A DNA stretch of 64,000 nucleotides, from the NCBI RefSeq assembly GCF_003173035.1, contig NZ_QGLE01000002.1, positions 1-64,000 of the forward strand, given 5' to 3'. Below the pieces are notes generated by a model that ran no database searches, was not told the origin of the DNA, and saw only the letters and a list, made by a program, of their open reading frames with translations. The translations under genes were made by a program, and so were the position numbers. Shown here piece after piece: positions 34,760 to 44,038 of this stretch. The stretch comes from Zavarzinia aquatilis. GTDB lineage: Bacteria > Pseudomonadota > Alphaproteobacteria > Zavarziniales > Zavarziniaceae. Every line of letters begins with the position of its first letter. Position 1 is the first letter of the stretch.

Positions 34760-37707
34760 GTCAGACGATGCGCCTTGCCGGCGGCCGGATCGACCGCGCC
34801 ACCACCCTGTCCTTCGCCTTCGACGGCAGGCTTTACCGCGGTCATCCGGGCGATACGCTCGCCTCCGCCCTGCTCGCCAACGGCGTTCGGCTGATGGGGC
34901 GCAGCTTCAAGTACCACCGCCCGCGCGGCCCCCTGTCCGCCGGGTCGGAGGAGCCGAACGCCCTCGTCGAATTGCGCAGCGGTGCCCGGCGCGAGCCGAA
35001 CACCAGGGCGACGGTGGCCGAGCTGTTCGAGGGGCTGGTGGCGACCAGCCAGAACCGCTGGCCTTCGCTGGCCGTCGACGCGCTGTCGGTCAACGACCGC
35101 CTGTCCAGCTTCCTCACCGCCGGCTTCTACTACAAGACCTTCATGTGGCCGAAGGCGTTCTGGGAAAAGCTTTACGAGCCGGCGATCCGCCGCGCCGCCG
35201 GCCTCGGCCGCCTGTCGGGCGAAGCGGACCCCGATGTTTACGACAAGGGCTTCCTGCACTGCGACCTCCTCGTCATCGGCGCCGGTCCCGCCGGCCTCGC
35301 CGCCGCGCTGACGGCCGGCCGGGCCGGGGCTCGGGTCATCCTTGCGGATGAGGATTTCCTGCCCGGCGGCCGCCTGAATGCCGAGACCATCACCCTGGAC
35401 GATGCCCCGGCACGGGCCTGGGTCGAGGCGACCCTGGCCGAACTCGCCAGCCTCGGCAATGTTCGCCTGATGACGCGGACCACGATTTACGGCGCCTTCG
35501 ATCACGGCATCTTCGGTGCGCTGGAGCGGGTTACAGACCATCTGGCCCAGCCCCGGCCGGGCACACCGCGCCAGATCCTGTGGCGTATCTATGCGAAGCG
35601 CAGCCTGCTCTGCGCCGGCGCGACCGAGCGGCCCATCGCCTTCGAGAACAACGACCGTCCGGGCATCATGCTGGCGGGCGCGCTGCGCGCCTATGCCAAC
35701 CGCTGGGCGGTGGCCGCCGCGCGGGATGTCGCCGTCTTCACCAACAATGACGACGGCCATCGCACCGCCCGCGACCTCGCCGCCGCCGGCATCCGCGTCG
35801 CCGCCGTGATCGACAGCCGGGAAGACGCGCCCGACACCCCCGGCGTGCCGCTGTTCCGCAGCGCCGTGGTCACCGGCAGCAGGGGCCGCCTCGGCCTCAA
35901 GGCCATCACCGTCCGCACGGCGGGCGGCCGCACGGAGGAAATCGCCTGCGGCGCCCTCGGTGTCTCGGGCGGCTGGAACCCCAATCTGCAATTGACCTGC
36001 CACCAGCGCGGCCGGCCGCGCTGGGACGATGCGCTGGCGACTTTCGTGCCCGTGGGCGGGCCGTCGGGCCTTGCAGTCGCCGGGGCCGCCGCCGGCATCT
36101 TCTCGACCCATGGCGCCCTTCGCGGCGGCGCGGCGGGGGCGCGGGCCGCCCTTGCCGATCTCGGCATCGCGGCCAGCCTGCCCGCCCTGCCCCGGGCCGA
36201 GGACGCGCCCGTCCGCATCGCGCCGCTGTGGCAGGTGAAAGGCAAGGGCCGCGCCTGGCTCGACCAGCAGAACGACGTCACGGTGAAGGACGTCACCCTT
36301 GCCCATCAGGAAAATTTCCGCGCCATCGAGCACCTGAAGCGTTACACGACCCTGGGCATGGCGACGGATCAGGGCAAGACCGCCAATATCCCGGCCATCG
36401 CCGTGATGGCGGAATTGACCGGCAAACCGATCGCCGAGGTCGGCACCACGATCTATCGCCCGCCCTATACGCCGGTGTCCCTCGGTGCCCTGGCCGGGCG
36501 CTCGCGCGGGGCGGAATTCCGCCCGCGCCGGCTGACCCCCAGCCATCACTGGGCGGAAGGACAGGGCGCGGTCTTCGTCGAGGTCGGCAACTGGATGCGC
36601 GCACAATGGTTCCCCCGCCCGGGCGAAACGCATTGGCGCCAGTCGGTCGACCGCGAGGTGCTGGCGACGCGGCAGGCGGTTGGCATCTGCGACGTCACCA
36701 CCCTCGGCAAGATCGACGTGCAGGGCACGAACGCTGCGGCCTTCCTCGACCGGCTGTATTGCAACGGCATGGCGAAACTCGCCGTCGGGCGGGTGCGCTA
36801 CGGCCTGATGCTGCGGGAAGACGGCATGGTGAAGGACGACGGCACCGTCGCCCGCCTGGCCGAGGATCATTTCGTGGTCACGACGACGACGGCCAATGCC
36901 ATCGCCGTATTCCGCCACATGGAATTCTGCCGCCAGTGCCTGTGGCCGGGGCTGGATGTCCAGCTGATCTCGACGACCGACGCCTGGGCGCAATTCTCGG
37001 TCGCCGGGCCGAAATCCCGTGCCCTGCTGGAAAGGATCGTCGATCCCGCCTTCGATCTCTCGAACGAGGCCTTCCCCTATATGGCCTGCGGCGGGGTCAC
37101 GGTGTGCGGCGGCCTGCGCGCGCGGCTGTTCCGCATCTCCTTCTCGGGCGAACTCGCCTATGAGATCGCGGTACCGGCGCGTTATGGCGACGGGCTGATC
37201 CGCGCCCTGATGGCGGCGGGCGAGGACCTGGGCGTCACGCCCTATGGCACCGAGACGCTGGGCGTCCTCCGCATCGAGAAAGGCCACCCCGCCGGCAACG
37301 AGCTGAATGGCCAGACCACGGCGGCCAACCTCGGCCTCGGCAAGATGGTCTCGTCCGCCAAGGACGCCATCGGCACGGTGCTGTCCCGGCGCGAAGGATT
37401 GAACGGGCCGGACGATATCCGCCTCGTCGGGCTGAAGCCGCTGTCGCCCGCCGATGTCATCGTCAACGGCGCCCATCTGATGACCGAGGGCAGCCCGGTC
37501 GACGCCGCCCACGATCAGGGCTGGGTCACCTCGTCGTGCCATTCGCCCCATGTCGGCCATGCCATCGGTCTCGGCTTCCTCAAGCGCGGCGACCGGCGGA
37601 CGGGCGAAATCGTCCGCGTCGTCAACCCGCTGGCCGGCACCGACATTCGGGCCCAGGTGGTCGCCCCCTGTTTCGTCGATCCGGAAGGAGTGCGTCTGCG
37701 TGGCTGA
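34756..37707 (+). CDS. soxA: Sarcosine oxidase subunit alpha
   Basis: Large subunit of 983 residues. An N-terminal 2Fe-2S-ferredoxin-like portion (FDGRLYRGHPGDTLASALLANG) lacks cluster cysteines, as is normal for this family. An NAD-binding fold with LLVIGAGPAGLAAALTAGRAG lies near residue 175. The C-terminal third is a tetrahydrofolate-binding T-protein (GcvT) domain (VGICDVTTLGKIDVQG to KGHPAGNELNGQTTAANLGLG), which transfers the released one-carbon unit to folate. It is translationally coupled to soxD and followed by soxG. Confidence 0.95.
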   Translation: MSQTMRLAGGRIDRATTLSFAFDGRLYRGHPGDTLASALLANGVRLMGRSFKYHRPRGPLSAGSEEPNALVELRSGARREPNTRATVAELFEGLVATSQNRWPSLAVDALSVNDRLSSFLTAGFYYKTFMWPKAFWEKLYEPAIRRAAGLGRLSGEADPDVYDKGFLHCDLLVIGAGPAGLAAALTAGRAGARVILADEDFLPGGRLNAETITLDDAPARAWVEATLAELASLGNVRLMTRTTIYGAFDHGIFGALERVTDHLAQPRPGTPRQILWRIYAKRSLLCAGATERPIAFENNDRPGIMLAGALRAYANRWAVAAARDVAVFTNNDDGHRTARDLAAAGIRVAAVIDSREDAPDTPGVPLFRSAVVTGSRGRLGLKAITVRTAGGRTEEIACGALGVSGGWNPNLQLTCHQRGRPRWDDALATFVPVGGPSGLAVAGAAAGIFSTHGALRGGAAGARAALADLGIAASLPALPRAEDAPVRIAPLWQVKGKGRAWLDQQNDVTVKDVTLAHQENFRAIEHLKRYTTLGMATDQGKTANIPAIAVMAELTGKPIAEVGTTIYRPPYTPVSLGALAGRSRGAEFRPRRLTPSHHWAEGQGAVFVEVGNWMRAQWFPRPGETHWRQSVDREVLATRQAVGICDVTTLGKIDVQGTNAAAFLDRLYCNGMAKLAVGRVRYGLMLREDGMVKDDGTVARLAEDHFVVTTTTANAIAVFRHMEFCRQCLWPGLDVQLISTTDAWAQFSVAGPKSRALLERIVDPAFDLSNEAFPYMACGGVTVCGGLRARLFRISFSGELAYEIAVPARYGDGLIRALMAAGEDLGVTPYGTETLGVLRIEKGHPAGNELNGQTTAANLGLGKMVSSAKDAIGTVLSRREGLNGPDDIRLVGLKPLSPADVIVNGAHLMTEGSPVDAAHDQGWVTSSCHSPHVGHAIGLGFLKRGDRRTGEIVRVVNPLAGTDIRAQVVAPCFVDPEGVRLRG

Positions 37708-38266
37708 AGCTCTCGCCCCCCTGACCGTCTTCGGCAAGACCGAGGCACGGCTCGACCGCATCGGCGCGCTGAGCATCGCCGAGCGGCCGGACATCGCGCT
37801 GGCCTCCCTCGCCGCCCGGCGGGAACGGCTGACGTCGCTCGAGGCGGCGGCGCCCGCCGTGCTCGGCACGGCGCTGCCCGGCGTCTCGCGCGTGGCGGGC
37901 GGCACGATCCGCGCCTTCTGGACCGGGCCGGCGCAATGGCTGGTCGAGGCCCCCTACGATACCCATGAAGACCTCGCCGCCGTCCTCAAGCAGAACTTGG
38001 GCGGCGATGCCTCGATCACCGAACAGAGCGACGGCTGGTGCGCCTTCGACATCGAAGGGGATGCGACCATCGCCCTTCTGGAGCGGCTGTGCGCCGCCGA
38101 CACCCGGGCGATGACCCCGGGCGACGTGCTGCGCACGACGATCGAGCACATGGGCTGTTTCCTGATCTGCGAACAGGCGGGGCACGCCTTCCGCCTGTGG
38201 ACCGCCCGCTCCTCCGCCCTGTCGCTGCATCATGCGCTGACGACGGTCGCCGCCGCCCTGCCGTAG
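37700..38266 (+). CDS. soxG: Sarcosine oxidase subunit gamma
   Basis: Gamma subunit, 188 residues, that packs against the folate-binding domain of the alpha subunit. Family features are FWTGPAQWLVEAP near residue 75, VTEQSD-type SITEQSDGWCAFDIEG, and the later HMGCFLICEQAGHAFRLWTARS. The GTG start has an ideal GGAAGGAG and overlaps the soxA stop by 8 bases. It ends the soxBDAG operon. No folate-enzyme genes follow in this window. Confidence 0.92.
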   Translation: MAEALAPLTVFGKTEARLDRIGALSIAERPDIALASLAARRERLTSLEAAAPAVLGTALPGVSRVAGGTIRAFWTGPAQWLVEAPYDTHEDLAAVLKQNLGGDASITEQSDGWCAFDIEGDATIALLERLCAADTRAMTPGDVLRTTIEHMGCFLICEQAGHAFRLWTARSSALSLHHALTTVAAALP

Positions 38267-38509
38267 GGGCCGGGCCGGGGGCGGAGGGGGCCAGAATCCC
38301 GGGGGATCTGCGCAAGATCGCCTATTGCGCGGCGCGCAGGCTTCACTTTAAAGTCATTCAAGAGTGTTGACCGCTTAATCCCGGCGTTTGGGACACTGTG
38401 TCAACTGCCGCGCTCCCGTCCGCCATTGCCCGCGGGGGCGCAGGCCTTTGTCGCCAGTGCCTCGGCGTCGATCCATGTCCTGAACCGCTTTCCCATGGGG
38501 GTTCATGTG
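38267..38509. other. Intergenic region before cfa
   Basis: About 243 bases without a gene. It contains a short perfect palindrome ACTTTAAAGT, a TTGACC that could be a -35 but lacks a good partner, and GACAC-T-GTGTC further on. The first part is G-rich after the sox operon, but has no T tract that would make a clear terminator. Promoter elements of cfa are probably here, unresolved. Confidence 0.4.
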
Positions 38510-39736
38510 ATGTTGCTCGACAGTCTGCTCTCGCAAGTCATCCGCCATGGCCGTCTCGGCGTCATCTATCCGAACGGTCGCCGCCAGACCTATGGCGAAA
38601 AGGGCGACGGTCCCTGTCCGACCCTCCGCATCCACGACCGCTCGGTGCTGATCGCGGCGGCGCTCGACCCCAGCCTCGGCATCGCCGAAGCCTATATGGA
38701 CGGGCGCGTCACCATCGAGGACGGCGACATTTACGACGTCTGCATGGTCGTTGTGCATAATTTCGAGAAGGTCGGCCTCGCCGGCCTGTCGCGGCTGAAA
38801 TCGGCGCTGCGCCATCTGCTGCGCCCCATCGAGCAGCTGAACCGGGCGCGGGCGTCACGCCGCAACGTCGCCCATCACTACGATCTCTCCGGCGCGCTCT
38901 ACGATCTCTTCCTTGATGCCGACCGACAATATTCCTGCGCTTATTTCGCACGGCCGGACATGAGCCTCGAGGCGGCGCAGGCCGCCAAGAAGGCGCATAT
39001 CGCCCGCAAGCTGCGGCTGGAGCCGGGGATGCGCGTGCTCGACATCGGCTCGGGCTGGGGCGGCCTCGCCCTCACCCTCGCGCGGGATCACGGCGTCGAT
39101 GTCACCGGCATCACGCTCTCGACCGAACAGCTCGCCCTCGCGCGTCAGCGCGCGGCCCGGGCCGGCCTCGCCGACCGGGTGAAATTCGAGCTGATCGACT
39201 ACCGCGCCGTCACCGGCCGCTTCGACCGCATCGTCTCGGTCGGCATGTTCGAGCATGTCGGCGTCGGCTACTACGATGCCTATTTCGGCAAGATCCGCGA
39301 GTTGCTGGCACCCGATGGCGCCGCCATGGTGCATACCATCGGAAGGGCCGGGCCACCGGGGCCGACCAACAGCTTCATCGCCAAATATATCTTCCCCGGC
39401 GGCTATACCCCGGCCCTGTCCGAGATGATGGCCTCGGTCGAGCGTTGCGGTCTCGTCGCCGCCGACGTGGAAATCCTGCGCCTGCATTATGCCGAGACGC
39501 TGAAGGAATGGCGCCGCCGCTTCCTCGCCAACCGGGACAAGGCCGAGGCGCTCTACGATGCCCGCTTCTGCCGCATGTGGGATCTTTACCTCGCCTCCTG
39601 CGAAGCCTCGTTCCGGGTCGGCGGCCAGGTGGTGTTTCAGGTCCAGCTGGGCCACGATGTCGCCAGCCTGCCGATCACCCGCGACTACCTCTATGTGCAG
39701 GACACGACGGAGCACGCGCGCCACGCGGCCCAATAA
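38510..39736 (+). CDS. cfa: Cyclopropane-fatty-acyl-phospholipid synthase
   Basis: SAM-dependent enzyme of 408 residues that adds a methylene bridge to unsaturated acyl chains of membrane phospholipids, often under stress or in stationary phase. The SAM-binding motif VLDIGSGWGGLALTLA lies near residue 180. The family blocks VAHHYDLSGALYDLFLD, YSCAYF, EHVGVGYYDAYF, HTIGRAG and NSFIAKYIFPGG are all present. The ATG has GGGGG at 8-base spacing. An ATG 5 codons earlier is possible. Confidence 0.94.
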   Translation: MLLDSLLSQVIRHGRLGVIYPNGRRQTYGEKGDGPCPTLRIHDRSVLIAAALDPSLGIAEAYMDGRVTIEDGDIYDVCMVVVHNFEKVGLAGLSRLKSALRHLLRPIEQLNRARASRRNVAHHYDLSGALYDLFLDADRQYSCAYFARPDMSLEAAQAAKKAHIARKLRLEPGMRVLDIGSGWGGLALTLARDHGVDVTGITLSTEQLALARQRAARAGLADRVKFELIDYRAVTGRFDRIVSVGMFEHVGVGYYDAYFGKIRELLAPDGAAMVHTIGRAGPPGPTNSFIAKYIFPGGYTPALSEMMASVERCGLVAADVEILRLHYAETLKEWRRRFLANRDKAEALYDARFCRMWDLYLASCEASFRVGGQVVFQVQLGHDVASLPITRDYLYVQDTTEHARHAAQ

Positions 39737-39756
39737 GCGTGTTCATCCCCGACGTT

Positions 39757-39772
39757 CACAGGCTGTGGACAA
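39757..39772. promoter_or_regulatory. Palindrome with DnaA-box-like sequence upstream of dnaB
   Basis: CACAG-g-CTGTG is a short dyad whose right arm runs into TGTGGACAA, the complement of TTGTCCACA. That matches the DnaA box TTATCCACA at 8 of 9 positions. It lies about 75 bases before dnaB. A role of DnaA in controlling dnaB is possible but unproven, and a single near-box can occur by chance. Confidence 0.4.
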
Positions 39773-39845
39773 GATTCCTGGGGATGGTTGGGAAAGCCGG
39801 CGGTTCGGCCCTCGCTTCGGCGGCGCAAGCGGCTAGACTGCGGCG

Positions 39846-41363
39846 ATGGATACCGCCCGCCCCTTTCCCGCCCCGGTCATCGCGATGAACGATACCGGCG
39901 CGGAGCCTCATTACCGCACGCCGCCCCACAACATCGAGGCCGAACAGGCCCTGCTGGGGGCGGTTCTCGTCAACAATGAGGCGATCACGAGGGTCACCGA
40001 ATTCCTGCTGGCCCAGCATTTCTACGAGCCGCTGCACCAGCGCGTCTACGAGCACGCGCTGAAGCTGATCGAGCGCCAGCAGATCGCCAATCCGGTGACC
40101 CTGCGCCCCTTCTTCGAGCAGGACGCGGCCATGGCCGAGGTCGGCGGGCCCTCCTATCTCGCCCGCCTCGCCGCCAATGCCGTCACCATCATCAATGTCG
40201 CCGACTACGGCAGGGCGATCTACGACCTCGCCCTGAAGCGGGAGTTGATCCAGGTCGGCGAGGAAATCGTCAATACCGCCTATGAGGCGGATATCGACAC
40301 CAACGCCGAGGAACAGATCCAGGCGGCCGAGGGCAAGCTGTTCAACCTCGCCGAGGCGGGCAGCCGCGAAGGCGGGCTGATGCCCTTTGCCCATGGCCTG
40401 ACCGCGGCGATCGAGGCGGCGGAACGCGCCTTCAAGTCGGACGGCCGGCTGACCGGCGTCACCACCGGCCTCGTCGATCTCGACCAGAAGCTGGGCGGGC
40501 TGCACCGCTCGGACCTTCTCATCCTCGCCGGGCGCCCGTCCATGGGCAAGACCGCCCTCGCGACCAATATCGCCTTCAACGCCGCCCGCGCCGCCCGCTT
40601 CGAGAAGGATGCCTCGGGCCGCAACGTCGTCACCTCGGAAGGCGCGGTCGTTGCCTTCTTCTCGCTCGAAATGTCGTCCGAGCAGCTGGCCATGCGTATG
40701 CTCTCGGAGCAGTCGCGCATCGTCTCGGAGAAAATCCGCCGCGGCCAGATGAACACCGACGAGTTCCATCACCTCGTCCAGGCGGCGCAGGAAGTGCAGA
40801 GCCTGCCGCTCTATATCGACGATACGCCGGGCATCACCATCTCGGCCCTGCGCACGCGCTGCCGCCGGTTGAAGCGGCAATATGGCCTCGGCCTCGTCAT
40901 CGTCGACTATCTGCAGCTGGTCAATCCGTCGGGCAAGTCGCGCACCGACAACCGCGTGGGCGAATTGTCGGAAATCACCCGCGGCCTCAAGATGCTGGCC
41001 AAGGAACTGGACGTGCCGGTGATCGCCCTCTCCCAGCTCTCGCGCCAGGTCGAGAACCGCGAGGACAAGCGGCCCCAGCTGTCGGACCTGCGCGAATCGG
41101 GCACGATCGAACAGGACGCCGACGTCGTCATGTTCGTGTTCCGCGAGGAATATTACCTGATGCGGCGCGAGCCTCGGGAGGGCACCCCCGAGCACGCTGC
41201 ATGGCAGGACGAGATGGAACAGGTGCATAATCTGGCCGAGGTGATCATCGGCAAGCAGCGCCACGGCTCCATCGGCATCGTGAAACTGCGCTTCGACCCG
41301 TCCCTCACCCTGTTCCAGAATCTGGCGCGTGAGGATTATCTGCCCGATGCTGAAGAATATTGA
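39846..41363 (+). CDS. dnaB: Replicative DNA helicase DnaB
   Basis: Hexameric 5'-3' helicase of the replication fork, 505 residues. The N-terminal primase-binding domain starts NIEAEQALLGAVLVNNEA near residue 30. The RecA-like C-terminal domain has Walker A AGRPSMGKTALAT near residue 230, VAFFSLEMSSEQLAMRML, Walker B LVIVDYLQL and the arginine-finger region near KQRHGSIGIVKLRFD. It starts with ATG. An ATG 13 codons later would also keep the conserved core. It overlaps alr by 17 bases. Confidence 0.96.
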   Translation: MDTARPFPAPVIAMNDTGAEPHYRTPPHNIEAEQALLGAVLVNNEAITRVTEFLLAQHFYEPLHQRVYEHALKLIERQQIANPVTLRPFFEQDAAMAEVGGPSYLARLAANAVTIINVADYGRAIYDLALKRELIQVGEEIVNTAYEADIDTNAEEQIQAAEGKLFNLAEAGSREGGLMPFAHGLTAAIEAAERAFKSDGRLTGVTTGLVDLDQKLGGLHRSDLLILAGRPSMGKTALATNIAFNAARAARFEKDASGRNVVTSEGAVVAFFSLEMSSEQLAMRMLSEQSRIVSEKIRRGQMNTDEFHHLVQAAQEVQSLPLYIDDTPGITISALRTRCRRLKRQYGLGLVIVDYLQLVNPSGKSRTDNRVGELSEITRGLKMLAKELDVPVIALSQLSRQVENREDKRPQLSDLRESGTIEQDADVVMFVFREEYYLMRREPREGTPEHAAWQDEMEQVHNLAEVIIGKQRHGSIGIVKLRFDPSLTLFQNLAREDYLPDAEEY

Positions 41364-42495
41364 GCCTGCCGCTGCCGAAGGCCCCGTCGGTGCCACCACC
41401 CGCCTGACCGTCGATATTTCCGCCATCGCCGCCAACTGGCGGATGCTCGCCGGCCTCGCCGCCCCCGCCGTCGCCGGGGCGGCGGTGAAGGGCGATGCCT
41501 ATGGCCTCGGCGCCGCCCGCGTCGCCCCCGCGCTCCATGCCGCCGGGTGCCGCCATTTCTTCGTCGCCCATCTCGGCGAGGGGATCGCGCTGCGCCCGCA
41601 TCTGCCCGCCGATGCCGCGATTTTCGTGCTGCACGGCATTCCGAAGGGCACGGCGGAAGAATTCACCGCCCATGGGCTTACCCCCGTTCTCAACAGCCTC
41701 GGCGATATCGCCGCCTGGTCGCGGGCGGGCATGGCCATCCAGCGGGCGCTGCCGGCCGCGCTCCATGTCGATACCGGCATGAGCCGGCTCGGTCTGTCGG
41801 CGCCGGAGGTCGAGCGCCTCTGTGCCGCGCCCGAGCTGCTGGACGGCGTCAGCCTCGATCTCGTCATCAGCCATCTCGCCTGCGCCGACGATCCGGCGAA
41901 CCCGATGACGGCGGCGCAGCGCCTGCGCTTCCTCGATATCTGCGACCGCCTGCCGACCACCGGCCGGCCGTTCCGCCGCGCCCTCGCCAATTCCGCCGGC
42001 ATCTTCTGGGGCGCCGACTATGCCTTCGACCTGGTGCGGCCGGGCATCGCGCTCTATGGCGGCAATCCCGTCAACGGCCGTCTCGCCCCGGTGCGCCCGG
42101 TGGTGCGGCTGGAGGCCGGCATCCTGCAGGTGCGCGAGATTGACCCGCCGGACACCGTTGGCTACGGTGCGACGCACAAGGTGGTCCGGCCGACACGGGT
42201 CGCGACGGTCGCCGTCGGCTATGCCGACGGTTACCTGCGCGCCGCGGGGAACCGGGGCCTGGCGCTGATCGACGGCCGGGAAGTGCCGGTTCTGGGACGG
42301 ATTTCGATGGATTTGATGACGATCGACGTGACCGACGTGGCGCCGGAGCGCTGCCGCCCGGGCATGGATATCACCCTGGTCGGCGATTCCCTGACCATCG
42401 ACCGCGTCGCCGCCACCATGGACACCGTGTCCTACGAGCTGCTGACCCGTCTCGGCCGGCGTTTCGCCCGCGTCTATACCGGCGGGGCGGCATGA
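41347..42495 (+). CDS. alr: Alanine racemase
   Basis: PLP-dependent enzyme of 382 residues that makes D-alanine for peptidoglycan. The PLP lysine is K48 in AAVKGDAYGLG, where most homologues have VKADAYGHG. The second catalytic residue is Tyr in TVGYGATHK near residue 270. HVDTGMSRLG and GRISMDLMTIDVTD are typical. The ATG overlaps the end of dnaB, a usual arrangement in alphaproteobacteria, and the stop overlaps mlaE. Confidence 0.94.
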   Translation: MLKNIEPAAAEGPVGATTRLTVDISAIAANWRMLAGLAAPAVAGAAVKGDAYGLGAARVAPALHAAGCRHFFVAHLGEGIALRPHLPADAAIFVLHGIPKGTAEEFTAHGLTPVLNSLGDIAAWSRAGMAIQRALPAALHVDTGMSRLGLSAPEVERLCAAPELLDGVSLDLVISHLACADDPANPMTAAQRLRFLDICDRLPTTGRPFRRALANSAGIFWGADYAFDLVRPGIALYGGNPVNGRLAPVRPVVRLEAGILQVREIDPPDTVGYGATHKVVRPTRVATVAVGYADGYLRAAGNRGLALIDGREVPVLGRISMDLMTIDVTDVAPERCRPGMDITLVGDSLTIDRVAATMDTVSYELLTRLGRRFARVYTGGAA

Positions 42496-43268
42496 ACAAT
42501 CCGCTGGCGCTGGTCGGCCGCGCGACGCTTTCGCTGTTCGGTCTCGCCGGGCGGCTGACGGTCTTCGCCGGCAATTGCCTGCAGCATATCGTGCGGCCGC
42601 CGATCTATTTCGGCCTGATCGGCCGGCAGATGATCGCCATCGGCTATTTCTCGCTGCCGGTCGTCGGCCTGACCGCGGTCTTCACCGGCATGGTGCTGGC
42701 GCTGCAGATCTATATCGGCTCGTCCCGCTTCAACGCGGAAAGCGCGGTCGCGACCATCGTCGTCATCGGCATCACCCGCGAACTCGGCCCGGTCCTCTCG
42801 GGCCTGATGGTCGCGGGGCGCGTCTCGGCGGCCATGGCGGCCGAGCTCGGCACCATGCGGGTGACCGAGCAGATCGACGCCCTGACCACGCTGTCGACCA
42901 ATCCGTTCAAATATCTGATGGCGCCGCGCCTGATCGCCGCCACCCTGACCATGCCGCTTCTGGTCTTCGTCGCCGACATCATCGGCGTCATGGGCGGCTA
43001 TCTGGTCGGCACGGCCAAGCTCGGCTTCAATTACGGCAGCTATCTGAAGTCGACCGTCGACTATCTGGAGCCGATGGACGTGATCTCGGGTCTCGTCAAG
43101 GCCGCGGTCTTCGGCTTCCTGCTGGCCCTCATGGGCTGCTACCATGGCTATTACAGCAAGGGCGGGGCCCAGGGCGTCGGGGCCGCCACCACCAACGCGG
43201 TCGTTTCCGCCTCGGTGCTGATCCTCGCCGCCAATTACCTGATCACCGAACTGTTCTTCACCTCATGA
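42492..43268 (+). CDS. mlaE: Phospholipid ABC transporter permease MlaE
   Basis: Inner-membrane permease, 258 residues, of the Mla-type lipid transporter that keeps outer-membrane asymmetry. It has five or so membrane segments and the family core GMVLALQIYIGSSRFN, TRELGPVLSGLMVAGRVSAAMAAELGTMRVTEQIDAL. It overlaps alr in ATGA and mlaF in ATGA. No MlaD (substrate-binding MCE protein), MlaB or MlaC gene adjoins it, so those partners must be elsewhere. Confidence 0.93.
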   Translation: MNNPLALVGRATLSLFGLAGRLTVFAGNCLQHIVRPPIYFGLIGRQMIAIGYFSLPVVGLTAVFTGMVLALQIYIGSSRFNAESAVATIVVIGITRELGPVLSGLMVAGRVSAAMAAELGTMRVTEQIDALTTLSTNPFKYLMAPRLIAATLTMPLLVFVADIIGVMGGYLVGTAKLGFNYGSYLKSTVDYLEPMDVISGLVKAAVFGFLLALMGCYHGYYSKGGAQGVGAATTNAVVSASVLILAANYLITELFFTS

Positions 43269-44038
43269 CGACGGCGAAACTGAAACTCGAGGGCGTGGCC
43301 AAGCATTTCGGCCACAAGAAGGTGCTCGACGGCATCGACCTCGAGGTCGGCCGCGGCGAATCCGTGGTCGTCATCGGCGGCTCGGGCACCGGCAAGTCGG
43401 TCATGCTGAAATGCGTGCTCGGCCTCATCCATCCCGACAGGGGCCAGATCCTGGTCGACGGCGAGAATGTCGTCGGCCTGCGCGGCTCGGCCAAGGAAGA
43501 GTATCTGTCGAAATTCGGCATGTTGTTCCAGGGCTCCGCCCTCTTCGACAGCCTGCGGGTGTGGGAAAACGTCGCCTTCGGCCTCATCCAGGGCCGGGGC
43601 ATGAAGCGCAAGGCCGCGAAGGACATCGCCATCGAGAAGCTGGGCCGGGTCGGCCTGAAGGCGGATGTCGGCGAACTTTCCCCGTCCGAGCTTTCGGGCG
43701 GGATGCAGAAGCGCGTGGCCCTGGCCCGCGCCATCGCGACCGAACCCGAGATCATCTTCTTCGACGAGCCGACCACCGGCCTCGACCCGATCATGGCCGA
43801 TGTCATCAACGACCTGATCGTCGAATGCGTGAAGGACCTCGGGGCCAGCACCCTGACCATCACCCACGACATGGCCTCGGCGCGCAAGATCGCCGACCGG
43901 TTGGCCATGATCTACAAGGGCCACATCATCTGGTGCGGCCACAAGGACCAGATCGACAATTCGGGCAATGCTTACGTCGACCAGTTCATCCATGGCCGGG
44001 CCGACGGCCCGATCACCATGGACGTGCTGAAGCCCTGA
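43265..44038 (+). CDS. mlaF: Phospholipid ABC transporter ATP-binding protein MlaF
   Basis: ATPase partner of MlaE, 257 residues. Walker A VVIGGSGTGKSVMLK lies near residue 37, the signature LSGGMQKRVALARAIATEP near residue 140, Walker B IIFFDEPTTGLDPIMAD and the switch His in TLTITHDMASARKIAD. It is translationally coupled on both sides: to mlaE by four bases and to radA by one. Placement between alr and radA is a lineage pattern rather than a functional one. Confidence 0.94.
   Translation: MTTAKLKLEGVAKHFGHKKVLDGIDLEVGRGESVVVIGGSGTGKSVMLKCVLGLIHPDRGQILVDGENVVGLRGSAKEEYLSKFGMLFQGSALFDSLRVWENVAFGLIQGRGMKRKAAKDIAIEKLGRVGLKADVGELSPSELSGGMQKRVALARAIATEPEIIFFDEPTTGLDPIMADVINDLIVECVKDLGASTLTITHDMASARKIADRLAMIYKGHIIWCGHKDQIDNSGNAYVDQFIHGRADGPITMDVLKP

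Noticed and set aside
34600-37905. A 1101-codon minus-strand frame opposite soxA
   Set aside because: No domains, repetitive Gly/Arg/Asp content, and it is fully covered by soxD, soxA and soxG, which have strong family matches.
38367-38395. Sigma-70 promoter for cfa from TTGACC
   Set aside because: No acceptable -10 lies 16 to 18 bases downstream.
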